Positions 7,565 through 17,492 of a stretch of DNA of 64,000 nt are shown piece by piece. The position numbers and the translations under genes are program-made. Position 1 is the stretch's first letter. Every line of letters begins with the position of its first letter. Source of the DNA: JAEUHQ01 sp964538915 (GTDB lineage Bacteria; Planctomycetota; UBA1135; UBA2386); assembly GCA_964538915.1 (NCBI GenBank), contig CAZIFB010000021.1:1-64000 (forward strand), written 5' to 3'. Below the pieces are notes generated by a model. That model had not been told where the DNA came from and made no database searches. It saw only the letters and a program-made list of their open reading frames with translations.

Positions 7565-9931
7565 GTGCCGTCCGCGGATCTCCGCTGGACGTGCCGGCCG
7601 ATCCGCCCATCCGGCAAACAGCCGACGGCGGCGTTCCTGCTCGGTCAGGACCGGCCGATGGCCGCGCTTCGCACCGGGCTGTCGATCCACGCGCAGGGCT
7701 ACAACCTCTTCGTGTCGGGCCTCATGGGCTCGGGCCGCACGGCGGTCGTCGAGCTGCTGCTGCGCGACATCCAGCCCCACTGCCGCCGCGTGCCCGACCG
7801 CCTGTTCGTGCACAACTTCCGCGAGCCGCACCGCCCGCTGCTGATTTCACTGCCGGCGGGCCGCGCGAGTGCCTTCCGCGACGAACTGCACGACCTCGGG
7901 CGCACGCTGCACGATGCCCTGCAGGGTGCCCTGCGTTCGCGGCCGCACCGCATGTCGCGCCGCGTCGTGTTGCGCGCGAGCAGCAGCCGCGAACGGCGCA
8001 TCATGGACGCCTTGCAGCGGCAGGCGCAGAAGCAGGGCTGCGCTCTCGTGCGGTTCCAGGTCCAGAGCGGCGCGTCGACCGCGGACATCTATCCCGTCGT
8101 CGAAGGGGAGCCGATCACGCTCGATGCGCTGTCGGCGCTCGTGATCGAGAACAAGATCGACGACGCGCAGCGTTCGCACCTCCTGCGCCAGCGCGAGCAG
8201 CTGCTCGAGCGCCTCGACGAGGTGAACGAGCGGGTTCGCGAAGAGCAGGCGCGCGTCGGCGCCGAAGTCCGCGCGATGGACCGCCAGCTCGCGTGGAAGG
8301 TGCTGCAGGCCCACACGAAGGACTTCCTGAAGCGGTGGCCGCAGGCCGAGGTCGCCGACTGGCTCGACGCGGCGGGGGAGTTCGTCGAGAGGCACTTGCA
8401 CCGTTTCGTCGCGATCGAGACGGGCGTCGAGGACGAGAGCAAGCCGAACGAGACGTCGGAGCCGCCGATGCCGGAGATCCGCTTCGCGGAGTTCCAGGCC
8501 AAGATCGTGAAGACGTCGATCAGCGACGCGTGCCCGGTCGTGATCGAGACGAATCCGACGTACGGCAACCTGTTCGGCACGATCTCGACGCCGACCGACG
8601 GCTCGATGCCGGGGCTCGCGCAGATCAACCCTGGTGCGTTCCTGCGCGCCGAGGGCGGCTACCTCGTGCTGCGCTGCCTCGACGTGCTGCGCGAGAACGG
8701 CGTCTGGCCGCAGCTGAAACGCACGCTGCAGACCGGCAAGCTCGAGATCCGCGACTTCGACCAGGGCTCGGGCGCGCAGACCGGCGCGCTGCAGCCCGAG
8801 GCGATCCCGATCGACATCAAGGTCGTGCTCATCGGCGAGCCCGGTGTCTACGAACAGCTCGCGAGCGAGGACGCGCAGTTCCCGCAGATCTTCAAGATCC
8901 ACGCCGAGTTCGACACGACGATCGCGGTCGACGACGTGAACCTCTCGCGGTACGCGGACTACCTGCAGTGGCTCGTCGACACCGAGCATCTCCGGCCGTT
9001 CGCCGCGGACGCGATGGCCGCCGTCGCCGAGTACGGCGCCCGCGCCGCCGGCCGCCGCGACCGGCTCATCACTCGCTACAGCGAACTCGGCGACCTCGCG
9101 CGCGAGGCGGCGCACCTGTGCGAGACCCAGGGGCAGCGGACGGTGACGCGGAGCCACGTCGAGCGCGCCGTCTCGATGGGGCGGCAGCGGCACGACCTGC
9201 CGCAGGAACTCACGGAGCGCGACTACGCGTCGGGCTACATGCGGCTGTCGACGGAGGGCACGGAGGTCGGCCAGATCAACGCGCTCACCGTGCTCGACAC
9301 CGGCTCGATCGAGTTCGGCCGTCCGTGCCGAATCACGTGCAACTCGGGCGTCGCGACCGCGCAGGGGTCGGGCCTGGTCAACATCGAAGGCCTCGCGAAC
9401 CTGTCGGGGCCGATCCACGACAAGGGTGTGATGATCCTCGAGGGATTCCTGCTGAAGGAGTTCGGCCGCGAAGGGCCGCTCTGCATGCAGGCCACCATCT
9501 GCTTCGAGCAGCTCTACAACGGCGTCGAGGGCGACTCCGCGTCGCTCGCGCAACTGCTCGCGCTGCTGAGTTCGCTCGGCGACGTGCCGCTCGAGCAGGG
9601 GCTCGCGATCACGGGCTCGGTCAACCAGAAGGGCGAGGTGCAGGCGGTCGCGGCGGTCAACGAGAAGATCGAAGGGTTCTTCCGGCTCTGTCGCGCACGC
9701 AAGCTCACGGGCCGGCAGGGCGTCGTGCTGCCGCGGGCGAACGTCGGCGACCTGATGCTCGACCGCGAGGTCGTGGAGGCCGTCGAGAAGGGCACCTTCC
9801 GAGTGCACGCAGTGACGAGCGTCGACGACGCGATCACGGTCTTCACCGGCATGCCGGCGAACGAAGTGCTCGGCCGTGTGCGCACGACGCTGCAACGCTT
9901 CCGCGACATCGCCAGCCGCTCCGGCGGCTGA
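7565..9931 (+). CDS. Lon-family ATP-dependent protease (LonB/YcbZ-like)
   Basis: From the GTG at 7565 the protein has 788 residues. A P-loop-like segment GLMGSGRT is at 52-59; Arg stands where Lys is usual, a change I believe is common in this Lon-related family. A long helical insertion follows, then a AAA lid and a C-terminal Lon proteolytic domain. Its Ser-Lys dyad is seen as Ser658 in GDSAS and Lys701 in NEKIEGFF. Alternative in-frame GTG starts at 7418 (overlapping the uspA stop) and 7394 would add an Arg/Gly-rich low-complexity leader; homology starts only after 7565, so that start is preferred. Expected role: degradation of damaged or specific proteins in the cytoplasm. Confidence 0.88.
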   Translation: MPSADLRWTCRPIRPSGKQPTAAFLLGQDRPMAALRTGLSIHAQGYNLFVSGLMGSGRTAVVELLLRDIQPHCRRVPDRLFVHNFREPHRPLLISLPAGRASAFRDELHDLGRTLHDALQGALRSRPHRMSRRVVLRASSSRERRIMDALQRQAQKQGCALVRFQVQSGASTADIYPVVEGEPITLDALSALVIENKIDDAQRSHLLRQREQLLERLDEVNERVREEQARVGAEVRAMDRQLAWKVLQAHTKDFLKRWPQAEVADWLDAAGEFVERHLHRFVAIETGVEDESKPNETSEPPMPEIRFAEFQAKIVKTSISDACPVVIETNPTYGNLFGTISTPTDGSMPGLAQINPGAFLRAEGGYLVLRCLDVLRENGVWPQLKRTLQTGKLEIRDFDQGSGAQTGALQPEAIPIDIKVVLIGEPGVYEQLASEDAQFPQIFKIHAEFDTTIAVDDVNLSRYADYLQWLVDTEHLRPFAADAMAAVAEYGARAAGRRDRLITRYSELGDLAREAAHLCETQGQRTVTRSHVERAVSMGRQRHDLPQELTERDYASGYMRLSTEGTEVGQINALTVLDTGSIEFGRPCRITCNSGVATAQGSGLVNIEGLANLSGPIHDKGVMILEGFLLKEFGREGPLCMQATICFEQLYNGVEGDSASLAQLLALLSSLGDVPLEQGLAITGSVNQKGEVQAVAAVNEKIEGFFRLCRARKLTGRQGVVLPRANVGDLMLDREVVEAVEKGTFRVHAVTSVDDAITVFTGMPANEVLGRVRTTLQRFRDIASRSGG

Positions 9932-9949
9932 CGCGGCGGGCGAGCCGGA

Positions 9950-12067
9950 TCAGCCGGTCTTCTCGACGCGGCGACCGTCGCGCGCCTTCGCACCTCGGTC
10001 GTCGCGCGCCGGGTGGTCGCGTCGCGGCTGCGGTTCGAGCACCGGGTCCTTCGGCGCAGCGACGCTGCCCACGGCGAGGTCGAACCCGCGGCCCAGCGTC
10101 TCGAGCTTCGCCTTCACTTCCAGTGTCGCGGTCGCCAGAGCCGCGATCGGCGTCGCGATGGCGGCGAGGCGGTCCCGCTCCTGCTGCAGAGTGGCGCGCT
10201 TCTCCGCGAGGCGCGGCGCGTAGCCCTCGAGTTCGGTCCGGAGCGCCTTCGAGGTGGCGCCGGCGAGGTCCGCGCCGAAGAAGCGGCGCAGCACCGCGAC
10301 GGTCTGCGGCGCCAGTTCGCCGCGGTACTGCGTCACGCACTGATGGAGGTGCAGGCGGCCTGGTTCGCCGAGCCGCGCGGCCTTCTCCTTGCCGGGGATC
10401 TTCACGTCGGGCTTGTTCGCGGGGCCGAGCAGGCGCTCCCGCACCCGATCGAGCGAACGGAACGCGACGACGTCGAGCACGCCCTTCTTGATGGGGATCG
10501 CCGCGACGTCGACCGGCACCGCGGCGGCCGTCGGCCACTGCAGCGCGCCGAGCGCGGCGAGGCCGCGGGCGCGCACGATGCGCGCGTCGATGCCGGCGCG
10601 GTGGAACAGCGATGCGGTCTCGTCGTCGAGTTCGAGACCGGCGTCGGTCTGGCCGAGCTGCGTGTCGAACACCCGGCGTCCGGCCGCGAGGACGTCGTCG
10701 CGATAGTCGCGGACGAGCGGGTTCCACTGGCCCTGCACGAGCCACTCGAGGCTGTGGCTCGACAGGAACCACGTGTCGATCGACGCGCCGAGCGTGCGCA
10801 ACAGCTTCGCGCCCGCGTCGCGCGCACTGCGCTCGATCTCGGCGTCGGTCTCCTTCTGGCAGCGGGCGAAGGCCGGCGTCCAGTCGCGCTTCGAGGCATC
10901 CTGCACGCGCTGCTGCTCGCGATCGAGGAACCGGATCTGCTCGTCGAGTTCGGCGATGCGCGAGCGCAGGCGGACGACATCCGCGCTGTTCAAGGCCGCG
11001 GTGGTCTCGTCGAGCAGTCCGCGCCCGCGCTGCAACGAGTCGCGCAGGAACGCGGCCATGTACTCCGAGCTCGCGAGGTAGTTCGCGAGGTCCGTCTGGA
11101 ATGCACGGAAGCTCGCCGGAACCTGGTCGGCCGGCGCCTTGCGGAGCACACCGCTCGCTGCGTGCAGCAGGTCGACGGGGTACATCCGCACGCGCCCTTC
11201 GCTCGCCGCCTTCTGCAGCGGCGCGGACATCGCGAGGTGCTCGAACGCGCGCAGCACGGCTTCGGGCTGCGACTGTTCGAGACTCGGGACGAGCTTGCCG
11301 TCGGGCGACACGTCGCGCTTCTGCGAGTCGACGTTCACCACCAGGAAGATGCGCGAGAAGAGGTCCAGCAGCTGCTGGAACTCGGCGAAGACCTGCTCGA
11401 GGAAGAGCGTGTCGCTCTTCACGACGAAGATCGCGCAGGCCGCTGCGTTGCGGAAGTCGCGCGTCATGCGGTCGTAGCCGAAGCGCATGCGCGTGTAGAG
11501 GCCGGGCGTGTCGACGAGCACGGCGCCGGTCGCTTCGAGCTGGCTGTCGGGGACGCGCACGTCGACGCGCCGGATCGCCGCGGGGAAGTGCTCCTGGGGA
11601 TCGAACGAGTTGCCGCGCTCCTCGGCCTGCCGGATCGCGCGCGCGAGTTCGCGGTGCGCGCCGTCGATGTGGTCGTGCAGTTCGCGGGCGTTCGTGAACG
11701 TTCGCTTCTTGCCCTCGTACGTCGTCACCACGTACTCGCGCTGCTTGCCGGCGCTCACGAACACGAGGCACGGGTAGGCGGGCAGACTCGAGACCTCGCT
11801 CACGTACGCGGCGGCGATCGCGTTCATCAGCGTCGACTTGCCGCTCTTCAGCGGCCCGAAGATGAGCACGTACGCCTGCTGCTCGCTGACCTTGTCGCAG
11901 AGGGCGAGCAGGTGGTGCCGCGCGTCGGCGAGCGGACCGCGCAGACCCTTGCCGGGTGCCGCCGCCGCCGCTGCGTCGATCGCCTGCAGCGCCGTGTCGA
12001 AGGGTTGCAGAACGGGCCGCAACGCGGCGTCGAACTGCTGGCAGTAGCTGCCGAGCTGGGTGCTCAT
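9950..12067 (-). CDS. Dynamin-like large GTPase
   Basis: A 705-residue protein with a GTPase domain in its first half. G1 GPLKSGKST is at residues 71-79 and G3 DTPGL at 186-190. The expected G4 NKxD is replaced by NVDS at 245-248, so nucleotide specificity is uncertain. Long helical regions follow, consistent with the stalk of bacterial dynamin-like proteins, with a charged C-terminal tail. Known family members remodel membranes or act in cytokinesis and phage defence. Here the gene stands alone, convergent with the Lon-like gene (18 bases apart), without the usual tandem partner, so a specific role cannot be given. Confidence 0.8.
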   Translation of the reverse strand: MSTQLGSYCQQFDAALRPVLQPFDTALQAIDAAAAAAPGKGLRGPLADARHHLLALCDKVSEQQAYVLIFGPLKSGKSTLMNAIAAAYVSEVSSLPAYPCLVFVSAGKQREYVVTTYEGKKRTFTNARELHDHIDGAHRELARAIRQAEERGNSFDPQEHFPAAIRRVDVRVPDSQLEATGAVLVDTPGLYTRMRFGYDRMTRDFRNAAACAIFVVKSDTLFLEQVFAEFQQLLDLFSRIFLVVNVDSQKRDVSPDGKLVPSLEQSQPEAVLRAFEHLAMSAPLQKAASEGRVRMYPVDLLHAASGVLRKAPADQVPASFRAFQTDLANYLASSEYMAAFLRDSLQRGRGLLDETTAALNSADVVRLRSRIAELDEQIRFLDREQQRVQDASKRDWTPAFARCQKETDAEIERSARDAGAKLLRTLGASIDTWFLSSHSLEWLVQGQWNPLVRDYRDDVLAAGRRVFDTQLGQTDAGLELDDETASLFHRAGIDARIVRARGLAALGALQWPTAAAVPVDVAAIPIKKGVLDVVAFRSLDRVRERLLGPANKPDVKIPGKEKAARLGEPGRLHLHQCVTQYRGELAPQTVAVLRRFFGADLAGATSKALRTELEGYAPRLAEKRATLQQERDRLAAIATPIAALATATLEVKAKLETLGRGFDLAVGSVAAPKDPVLEPQPRRDHPARDDRGAKARDGRRVEKTG

Positions 12068-12208
12068 GCGGAGCGCGCGGCTGGACGGGCCGCGCCGTCG
12101 GGGTCGGGGTCAGGGGGGCCGTCGCAAGGCGCGGCGGGGCGCGCCATTGGAGCGAGCGACGTGACGGAAGGGAGAGGCGACTGCGCGGAATCTGCGTGTG
12201 TGGAATCT

Positions 12209-12230
12209 GGAGAATTCGCGAGAACTCTCC
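12209..12230. promoter_or_regulatory. 22-base imperfect dyad upstream of the lipoprotein gene
   Basis: GGAGAATTC and GAACTCTCC flank four bases (GCGA), with 8 of 9 positions pairing. It lies in a locally AT-richer patch of the divergent gap 12068-12303, 74 bases before the ATG at 12304. Possible operator; no known regulator motif is matched. The rest of this gap shows only a weak TATGGT at 12267-12272. Confidence 0.3.
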
Positions 12231-12303
12231 ACAACTCGGGCCTCGTTGCCGAGCGAACCGGCGCGGTATGGTGCGCGGCCTCGGTCGCCTCCGAGGACCC
12301 CAC

Positions 12304-14874
12304 ATGCTGCGACTGCTCTGCGCGACCTTCGCCGTCGTGCTGCTCTCCACTTCCTGCGCGACCGACCCGACCGCTGCGCCCGTTGCCTCCGTTGCGCACC
12401 CGCCTGCGGAGCAGATCCTCTGGCAACGCACGCTCGAAGATGCGCTCGCGATCGCCAGGGTGCGACACCAGCCGCTGCTGCTCGCGGTCAACATGGACGG
12501 CGAGAGTGCGTCGGATCGCATCTACCGCGAACGCTACCGCGATCCCGCGTTCGTCGCGGCGACGCGGCACTGCGTGTGCGTCGGCGCGAGCGTGTTCCGC
12601 CACAACCTGCGCGACCACGACGACCAGGGGCGCCGCATTCCGTGTCCGCGCTTCGGGGAGATCACGTGCGGCGAACACATGGCACTCGAGCCGGTGCTCT
12701 GGGAGAAGTACCTGAGCGACGGCGAACGCGTGGCACCGCGCCACGCGCTGATCCTGCCGGACGGCACCAAGGCGTGGGACCTGTCGCTGTGCTTCGACCT
12801 GAAGGACGTCGACCGCGCGCTGTTCGGGTCGCTGAAGGACGTGCCGACGCCGAGCGACGAAGCGGTGCCGCAGGAGCACCGTCGGCGCCTCGCCGCCGAA
12901 GACGCGCTGGTCGCGGCGCTCGAGCAGGGCCCTTCTCCGGCGATCCTTCTCCGGCGCCTTTCCCAGAACTCCGATGGCGATGCCCTGCGCCGCGTACTGC
13001 CCAAGATCCGGAAGCGGGTGCTGTCGGTCGACTTCAGGGTGACGCCCGACGTGTTCGCGGGCGCCGTGATCGCGTGCGGCATCGCCGGGCCGATCGGCCG
13101 CGACGTGTGGGACGCGCTGCAGCGAGGCGAGGGCCACCGCGCGGACGCGCTGCTCGAAACCCTCGGGCTGCTCGCGGTGGCTGAGCCGTCGCTGGGGTTC
13201 CAGGTCCATGCCTACCGGGCGCTTTCGTCGCCGCAGGCCCCCTCGCTGGCGACGCTGCTCGCCGAGGGCGAAGCGGTGACGCAGCGCCTCGCGGGCCGTG
13301 CGCCGATGGTGCGCAACAAGGGCGACGAGATGGCCGATGCGGCGACGCTCGAGCGCCAGCTCGACGAGGCCGAGAAAGGGCTCGCGAAGAACCGCGACGA
13401 CGCCGCGCTGCACGCGACGTTCGCGAAGGCGTCGCTCGACCTCGGCCGGCAGCACCTCGACGCCGGCAGGAAGGACGCGCGCTTCCTGCTCGAGGACGCG
13501 GCGACGCACTGGAAGAAGGCCGTCGCCGGTGATGCTGGCAAGTACGAGTGGTGGGTGGAGAGTGCACGCGCGGCGTACTTCCTGTCGGACTTCGACGGCG
13601 AAGCCGAATGCGGCCGGAAGGCGCTCGCGCTCGCGACCGGCGCCGCCCCCGGCGTGCTGCCGACCGATGCGTCGCGGCTCGACGAGCGCGCGGCCGAAGC
13701 GCTGCGCTGGGTCGGCGACGCCGCGGCGCGGCGCCTCGCGGATCTCCAGCCGTCGGCGGCCGAGACCGCGACCGTGGTGCGCGAGGCGCTGCTGGCGCTC
13801 GGTCTGGTCGCGGCCAGCGAACACGCGGACGCGAACGACCAGGGCAGCTTCGTCTCGGCGTGCGGTGCGCTGGGTTGCCGCCGCGCGGAAGCCGCTGCCG
13901 CCGAGGCCGCCGCGATGCGTTTCCCCGCGTCGAACGATCTGCGCGCCGCGCTCGCTCGCGCGCTGTGGGCGAGCGGGCGCATCGACGAAGCGCCGGCCGT
14001 CGCCGGGCGCATCGCGGCGCGGGCGCCGGGCGCGGTGTCGACGTGGTTCGTCGGACAGGCGTTCGTGTTCGCGGCCGAGGACTGCCGTCGCCGCGACGAG
14101 ACCGAGGGTGCGGTGGTCGCATACGACGCGGCGAAGGCGCGTTTCGCCGACGCGGCCGCGCAGAATCCGGAGTTCGCCAACGACTGCGCGCTGCGCATCG
14201 CGGAATGCTGGTTCGGCCGGGGCATGGCGATGGTCAACACCGCCGACCGCCGGGCCGCCGCCGAGTGCCTCGAGCAGGCGATCGCTTCGCACGCGGACGT
14301 GAAGGGACACCGCGACGGTCTCGGCTACGACTGCCTCGACCTCGTGGACCGCCTCGTCGAGTGGCGCGACGCGGGCGGCGAGAGTCCGGTTGCGTCGCTC
14401 GCGTTGTCCGATCGCATCGCGAAGGTGTCGGGCGACCCGTACTGGCCGACCGCGATCGCCGATGCGTGCATCCGCGAGGCGCTGCGGGCGGACGGGCGCA
14501 ACCCGGAACGCGTCGAGAAGGAGACCGTCGACGCGGGCGGTGCGCCGATCCGCGCGATGGTCGGCCTGCCGACGCCGCGCGGCGACGAATGGCTGCGCGC
14601 CGCCGTCGCGATCGCGCAGAAGGCGCAGGCCGGCGCGCAGTCCGCGACGGCGGAAGCCGCGAAGGTCGCGCTCGCGCAGGCGTGCACGATCACGGCGGAG
14701 CGCCAGCTCGAGCGCGGGCGCACCGACGGCGTGCTCGACGCGCTGAACGTCGCGGCGGCGACGCTCGACGACGCACCACCCCGCACCGGCGGCACCGACG
14801 ACCTGCGAACCACGGCGCGGGCCCTGCGCGCACGGCTCGGCGCCGCGCGTCCGCGGCTCCGGGAAGGGCGCTGA
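12304..14874 (+). CDS. Exported lipoprotein with thioredoxin-like and TPR-like regions
   Basis: An 856-residue protein. A signal peptide with a lipobox-like end (LLSTSC, Cys18) suggests lipidation. Residues about 40-190 resemble a thioredoxin-like fold without a CxxC active site: QPLLLAVNMDGESASDRIY, then a RHALILPDG strand near the cis-Pro position. The remaining two thirds are alanine-rich helices with ALxxA-type repeats (about 330-680) that look like degenerate tetratricopeptide repeats. It is followed after 27 bases by the multiheme cytochrome gene, so the two probably form an operon. Function unknown; a scaffold or redox-linked periplasmic role is inference. Confidence 0.72.
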   Translation: MLRLLCATFAVVLLSTSCATDPTAAPVASVAHPPAEQILWQRTLEDALAIARVRHQPLLLAVNMDGESASDRIYRERYRDPAFVAATRHCVCVGASVFRHNLRDHDDQGRRIPCPRFGEITCGEHMALEPVLWEKYLSDGERVAPRHALILPDGTKAWDLSLCFDLKDVDRALFGSLKDVPTPSDEAVPQEHRRRLAAEDALVAALEQGPSPAILLRRLSQNSDGDALRRVLPKIRKRVLSVDFRVTPDVFAGAVIACGIAGPIGRDVWDALQRGEGHRADALLETLGLLAVAEPSLGFQVHAYRALSSPQAPSLATLLAEGEAVTQRLAGRAPMVRNKGDEMADAATLERQLDEAEKGLAKNRDDAALHATFAKASLDLGRQHLDAGRKDARFLLEDAATHWKKAVAGDAGKYEWWVESARAAYFLSDFDGEAECGRKALALATGAAPGVLPTDASRLDERAAEALRWVGDAAARRLADLQPSAAETATVVREALLALGLVAASEHADANDQGSFVSACGALGCRRAEAAAAEAAAMRFPASNDLRAALARALWASGRIDEAPAVAGRIAARAPGAVSTWFVGQAFVFAAEDCRRRDETEGAVVAYDAAKARFADAAAQNPEFANDCALRIAECWFGRGMAMVNTADRRAAAECLEQAIASHADVKGHRDGLGYDCLDLVDRLVEWRDAGGESPVASLALSDRIAKVSGDPYWPTAIADACIREALRADGRNPERVEKETVDAGGAPIRAMVGLPTPRGDEWLRAAVAIAQKAQAGAQSATAEAAKVALAQACTITAERQLERGRTDGVLDALNVAAATLDDAPPRTGGTDDLRTTARALRARLGAARPRLREGR

Positions 14875-14901
14875 TCCCGTTCGTCATCGAAAGAGGACCG
14901 T

Positions 14902-17484
14902 ATGCGATCGTTCCTGTTGCTCGTTCTGTTCGGCGTCGGCGTCGCCGTGGTGTCGTCCTGTGGCTCGCTGTCGTCGCCAACGCCCGCGGTCGGCGCCATG
15001 GGCGACGACCTCGGCACGCAGAGACACCTCGACCGCGTGAACACCAGCCGCTTCTGCGGCACGTGCCATCCCGCGGACTACGCGGAGCACCAGCAGAACA
15101 CGCACGGCCGCGCGTTCTTCGACGAGGAAGCCCGGCTCGCGACCCGCGGCTTCCGTCGCGACGACTGCATCCGGTGCCACACACCGCGGCCGGTGTTCGA
15201 GAACGGCATCGGCATGACGCCGATGCAGCGTTGGACGAACCTCGAGGAAGGCAACACCTGCATCAGCTGCCACGGCCGCGAGGGCTACGACTACTCGCGC
15301 TTCGTCGGCGGCGGCGAGTGCAAGACCGCTTTCGAGCCCGAGGTCGCCACGGTGGCGCACTGTGCGAGCTGTCACCGCATCGCGGGCACGCCGGACCAGT
15401 GGTCGCGCGCCGAACACGGCAAACAGGCCGGGCGTGTGTGCGTGGACTGCCACATGCCGCTCGTGATGCGGCCGGTCGCGAACGGGCAGCCGCCGCGCAT
15501 GGTCCGGTCGCACACGTTCCCTGCGTCGAGCAACGAATCGCAGCTCCGCAAGGCGTACGCCTACGACGTGAAGATCGACGGCGACGCCGTCGCGGTCGCC
15601 ATCACCAACAAGGGTGTCGGTCACAACTTCCCGACCGCGAACCGACAGCGCGGCGTCGAGTCGCTGGTGATCGTGCGCGACGCCGAGGGCAAGGAGGTCG
15701 CGCGCTCGCGCCTGATCTGCCGCTATCCGTACGCCGCCGAGATGCCGGAGCACTCGCTCGTGCTCCCGCGCGGGTCGCAGATCCCGTCCGGCAAGACGAC
15801 GACGCATCGTGTGCCGCTGGCGGTCGCGAACGGCACCGTCGAGTGCCGCCTCTACTTCAAGCTCTACCGGCCGAGCGACGACACCGATCCGCACCTGTCG
15901 CGGTGCCTCGAAGAGCGGCGCGTGCCGTTCGGCCCGATCGCACCGTCGAAGGACCTCGTGCAGCCGGAGGTCGAGGTCTACTACACGCCGCCCGCGAGCA
16001 AGCTGGAGGACTTCACGGACCAGGCCGGGCTGCCGAACGTGTTCCGCCCGGCGTGGAATGCCGAGCCGATCAAGGTGCCCGAGGGCAAGGACGCCGCCGA
16101 ACTCGGCAAGCTCGCCGCGATGCTCGAGTCGCACCTTCCCGAAGTGCGCAGGCTCGCGCGCCGGAACCTCGCCGCGGCGTGGCCGCGCTCGGCCGACGCG
16201 CTCGTCGCGACGCTGGCACGCTGGAGCAACGAGTCGTTCAACGAGGCGATGAGGACCCTCCGCGAAGTCGGGACGTCCGCGGTGCCGGCTCTGGCCGTTG
16301 CGCTCAGTCACGAGCACGTCTACGTGCGCTGCCACGCGCGCGCACTGCTCGCGCAGATCGGCCTCGATGACGCGAAGGCGGGCGTGCGGGACGCGCTGGT
16401 CGGCGCGCTGACGGCGACGAATCCGCTCGATCGCCGGAGCGCCGCGGAAGCGCTCGCCACCGTCGGGGACGCCACGATCCTGCCGGCGCTGCGCGATCGG
16501 CTGCAGGACGTCGACTGGGACGTGGTGCAGGCCGCTGCGGCGAGTCTCGCACGGCTGCGCGACCGCGCGGCGGTGCCGGCGATGGTCGACGCGCTTCGTC
16601 GATCGCCGTGGCCCGAGACGCGCCGCGCGCTCGCGCCGGCTCTCGCCGCGCTCGGCAGCGCGGCCGGTGTGCAACCGCTGCTCGACGACCTGTCGGCCGA
16701 CGACGTGCTGCAGCGCGAGCTGACCTTCGAGGTCCTGTTCGCGATCGTCGACCAGCACAGCGGCTACGACCCCGGTGCACCGTCGGCGGAACGGCTCGCC
16801 GCCCTGGCGCGCCTCCAGTCCTGGTGGAGCCGGAACGGCAGCGACGCCGTGGTCCGGGCGCCGACGCGCGTCGACGCGGCGACACGGACGCACACGTGGG
16901 AGCTCGTGGAGAAGCTCGGCGGCGGCAGCGACGTCGTCGCCGGGGGCGACGACGAAGCCATCTCCCGCGAGCTGCTCTCGTTCGGTGCGGATGCCGTGCC
17001 GGCGCTGGTGGAGGGCCTCACGTTCCCGACGGGCTTCGTGCGGAAGCGCGAACTCCTGTGCGACCTGCTCGGCGCGATCGGCAGCAAGAGCGCCACGCCG
17101 TTCCTCGTCGCGACGCTGCGCGATCCGACGCCCGCGGTGGCGGACGCCGCGTGCCGCGCGCTCGCGCGGTGCGGCGACGAGGACACCGCCGCGCCGATAC
17201 GGGCCTACGAGATGCGTGTGCCGGCGAGTGTGGGAGCGGATCGCGGAGCCGGGGCGAATGCGCCAGCCGACGCGCTGCTCGCGAACGCGGCCCGGACCCG
17301 GCTGGTCCTCGGGGACGAGGACGCACGGTCGGAGCTGGTCGCCTTCCTGTCTTCGCCGAGCGAGAGTGCGCGCCGGATCGCGATCGGAGCGCTGCAGGAC
17401 CGCTTCGGCGAAGACCGCGGATTCGACCCTGCCGGGCAACCGCACGAACGTGCTGCGGCGGCCGCGCGATGGCAGTCGCCCTGA
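14902..17484 (+). CDS. Pentaheme c-type cytochrome with HEAT-repeat C-terminus, lipoprotein
   Basis: An 860-residue protein. The signal peptide ends in VVSSC (Cys20), a good lipobox. Five CxxCH haem sites are at residues 52-56, 89-93, 120-124, 154-158 and 180-184, all in the first 190 residues, resembling cytochrome c554-type domains. A beta-rich middle region (about 200-370) follows. From about 390 on there are HEAT-like repeats, such as LPALRDRLQDVDWDVVQAAA and repeated AxxALxxLGD segments. Likely an outer-face periplasmic electron carrier using the HEAT part as a protein dock. The gene follows the TPR lipoprotein gene by 27 bases. Confidence 0.87.
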   Translation: MRSFLLLVLFGVGVAVVSSCGSLSSPTPAVGAMGDDLGTQRHLDRVNTSRFCGTCHPADYAEHQQNTHGRAFFDEEARLATRGFRRDDCIRCHTPRPVFENGIGMTPMQRWTNLEEGNTCISCHGREGYDYSRFVGGGECKTAFEPEVATVAHCASCHRIAGTPDQWSRAEHGKQAGRVCVDCHMPLVMRPVANGQPPRMVRSHTFPASSNESQLRKAYAYDVKIDGDAVAVAITNKGVGHNFPTANRQRGVESLVIVRDAEGKEVARSRLICRYPYAAEMPEHSLVLPRGSQIPSGKTTTHRVPLAVANGTVECRLYFKLYRPSDDTDPHLSRCLEERRVPFGPIAPSKDLVQPEVEVYYTPPASKLEDFTDQAGLPNVFRPAWNAEPIKVPEGKDAAELGKLAAMLESHLPEVRRLARRNLAAAWPRSADALVATLARWSNESFNEAMRTLREVGTSAVPALAVALSHEHVYVRCHARALLAQIGLDDAKAGVRDALVGALTATNPLDRRSAAEALATVGDATILPALRDRLQDVDWDVVQAAAASLARLRDRAAVPAMVDALRRSPWPETRRALAPALAALGSAAGVQPLLDDLSADDVLQRELTFEVLFAIVDQHSGYDPGAPSAERLAALARLQSWWSRNGSDAVVRAPTRVDAATRTHTWELVEKLGGGSDVVAGGDDEAISRELLSFGADAVPALVEGLTFPTGFVRKRELLCDLLGAIGSKSATPFLVATLRDPTPAVADAACRALARCGDEDTAAPIRAYEMRVPASVGADRGAGANAPADALLANAARTRLVLGDEDARSELVAFLSSPSESARRIAIGALQDRFGEDRGFDPAGQPHERAAAAARWQSP

Positions 17485-17492
17485 GCGACCGC

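Noticed and set aside
3492..7610. A 1372-codon minus-strand open frame
   Set aside because: It runs out of frame through the exporter operon and antisense through uspA; its composition is Arg/Pro-rich with no domain, so it is a shadow frame.
9950..12067. Dynamin-like gene considered as part of a defence island
   Set aside because: Neighbours are a Lon-like protease and cytochrome-type genes; no nuclease, toxin or restriction gene is seen.
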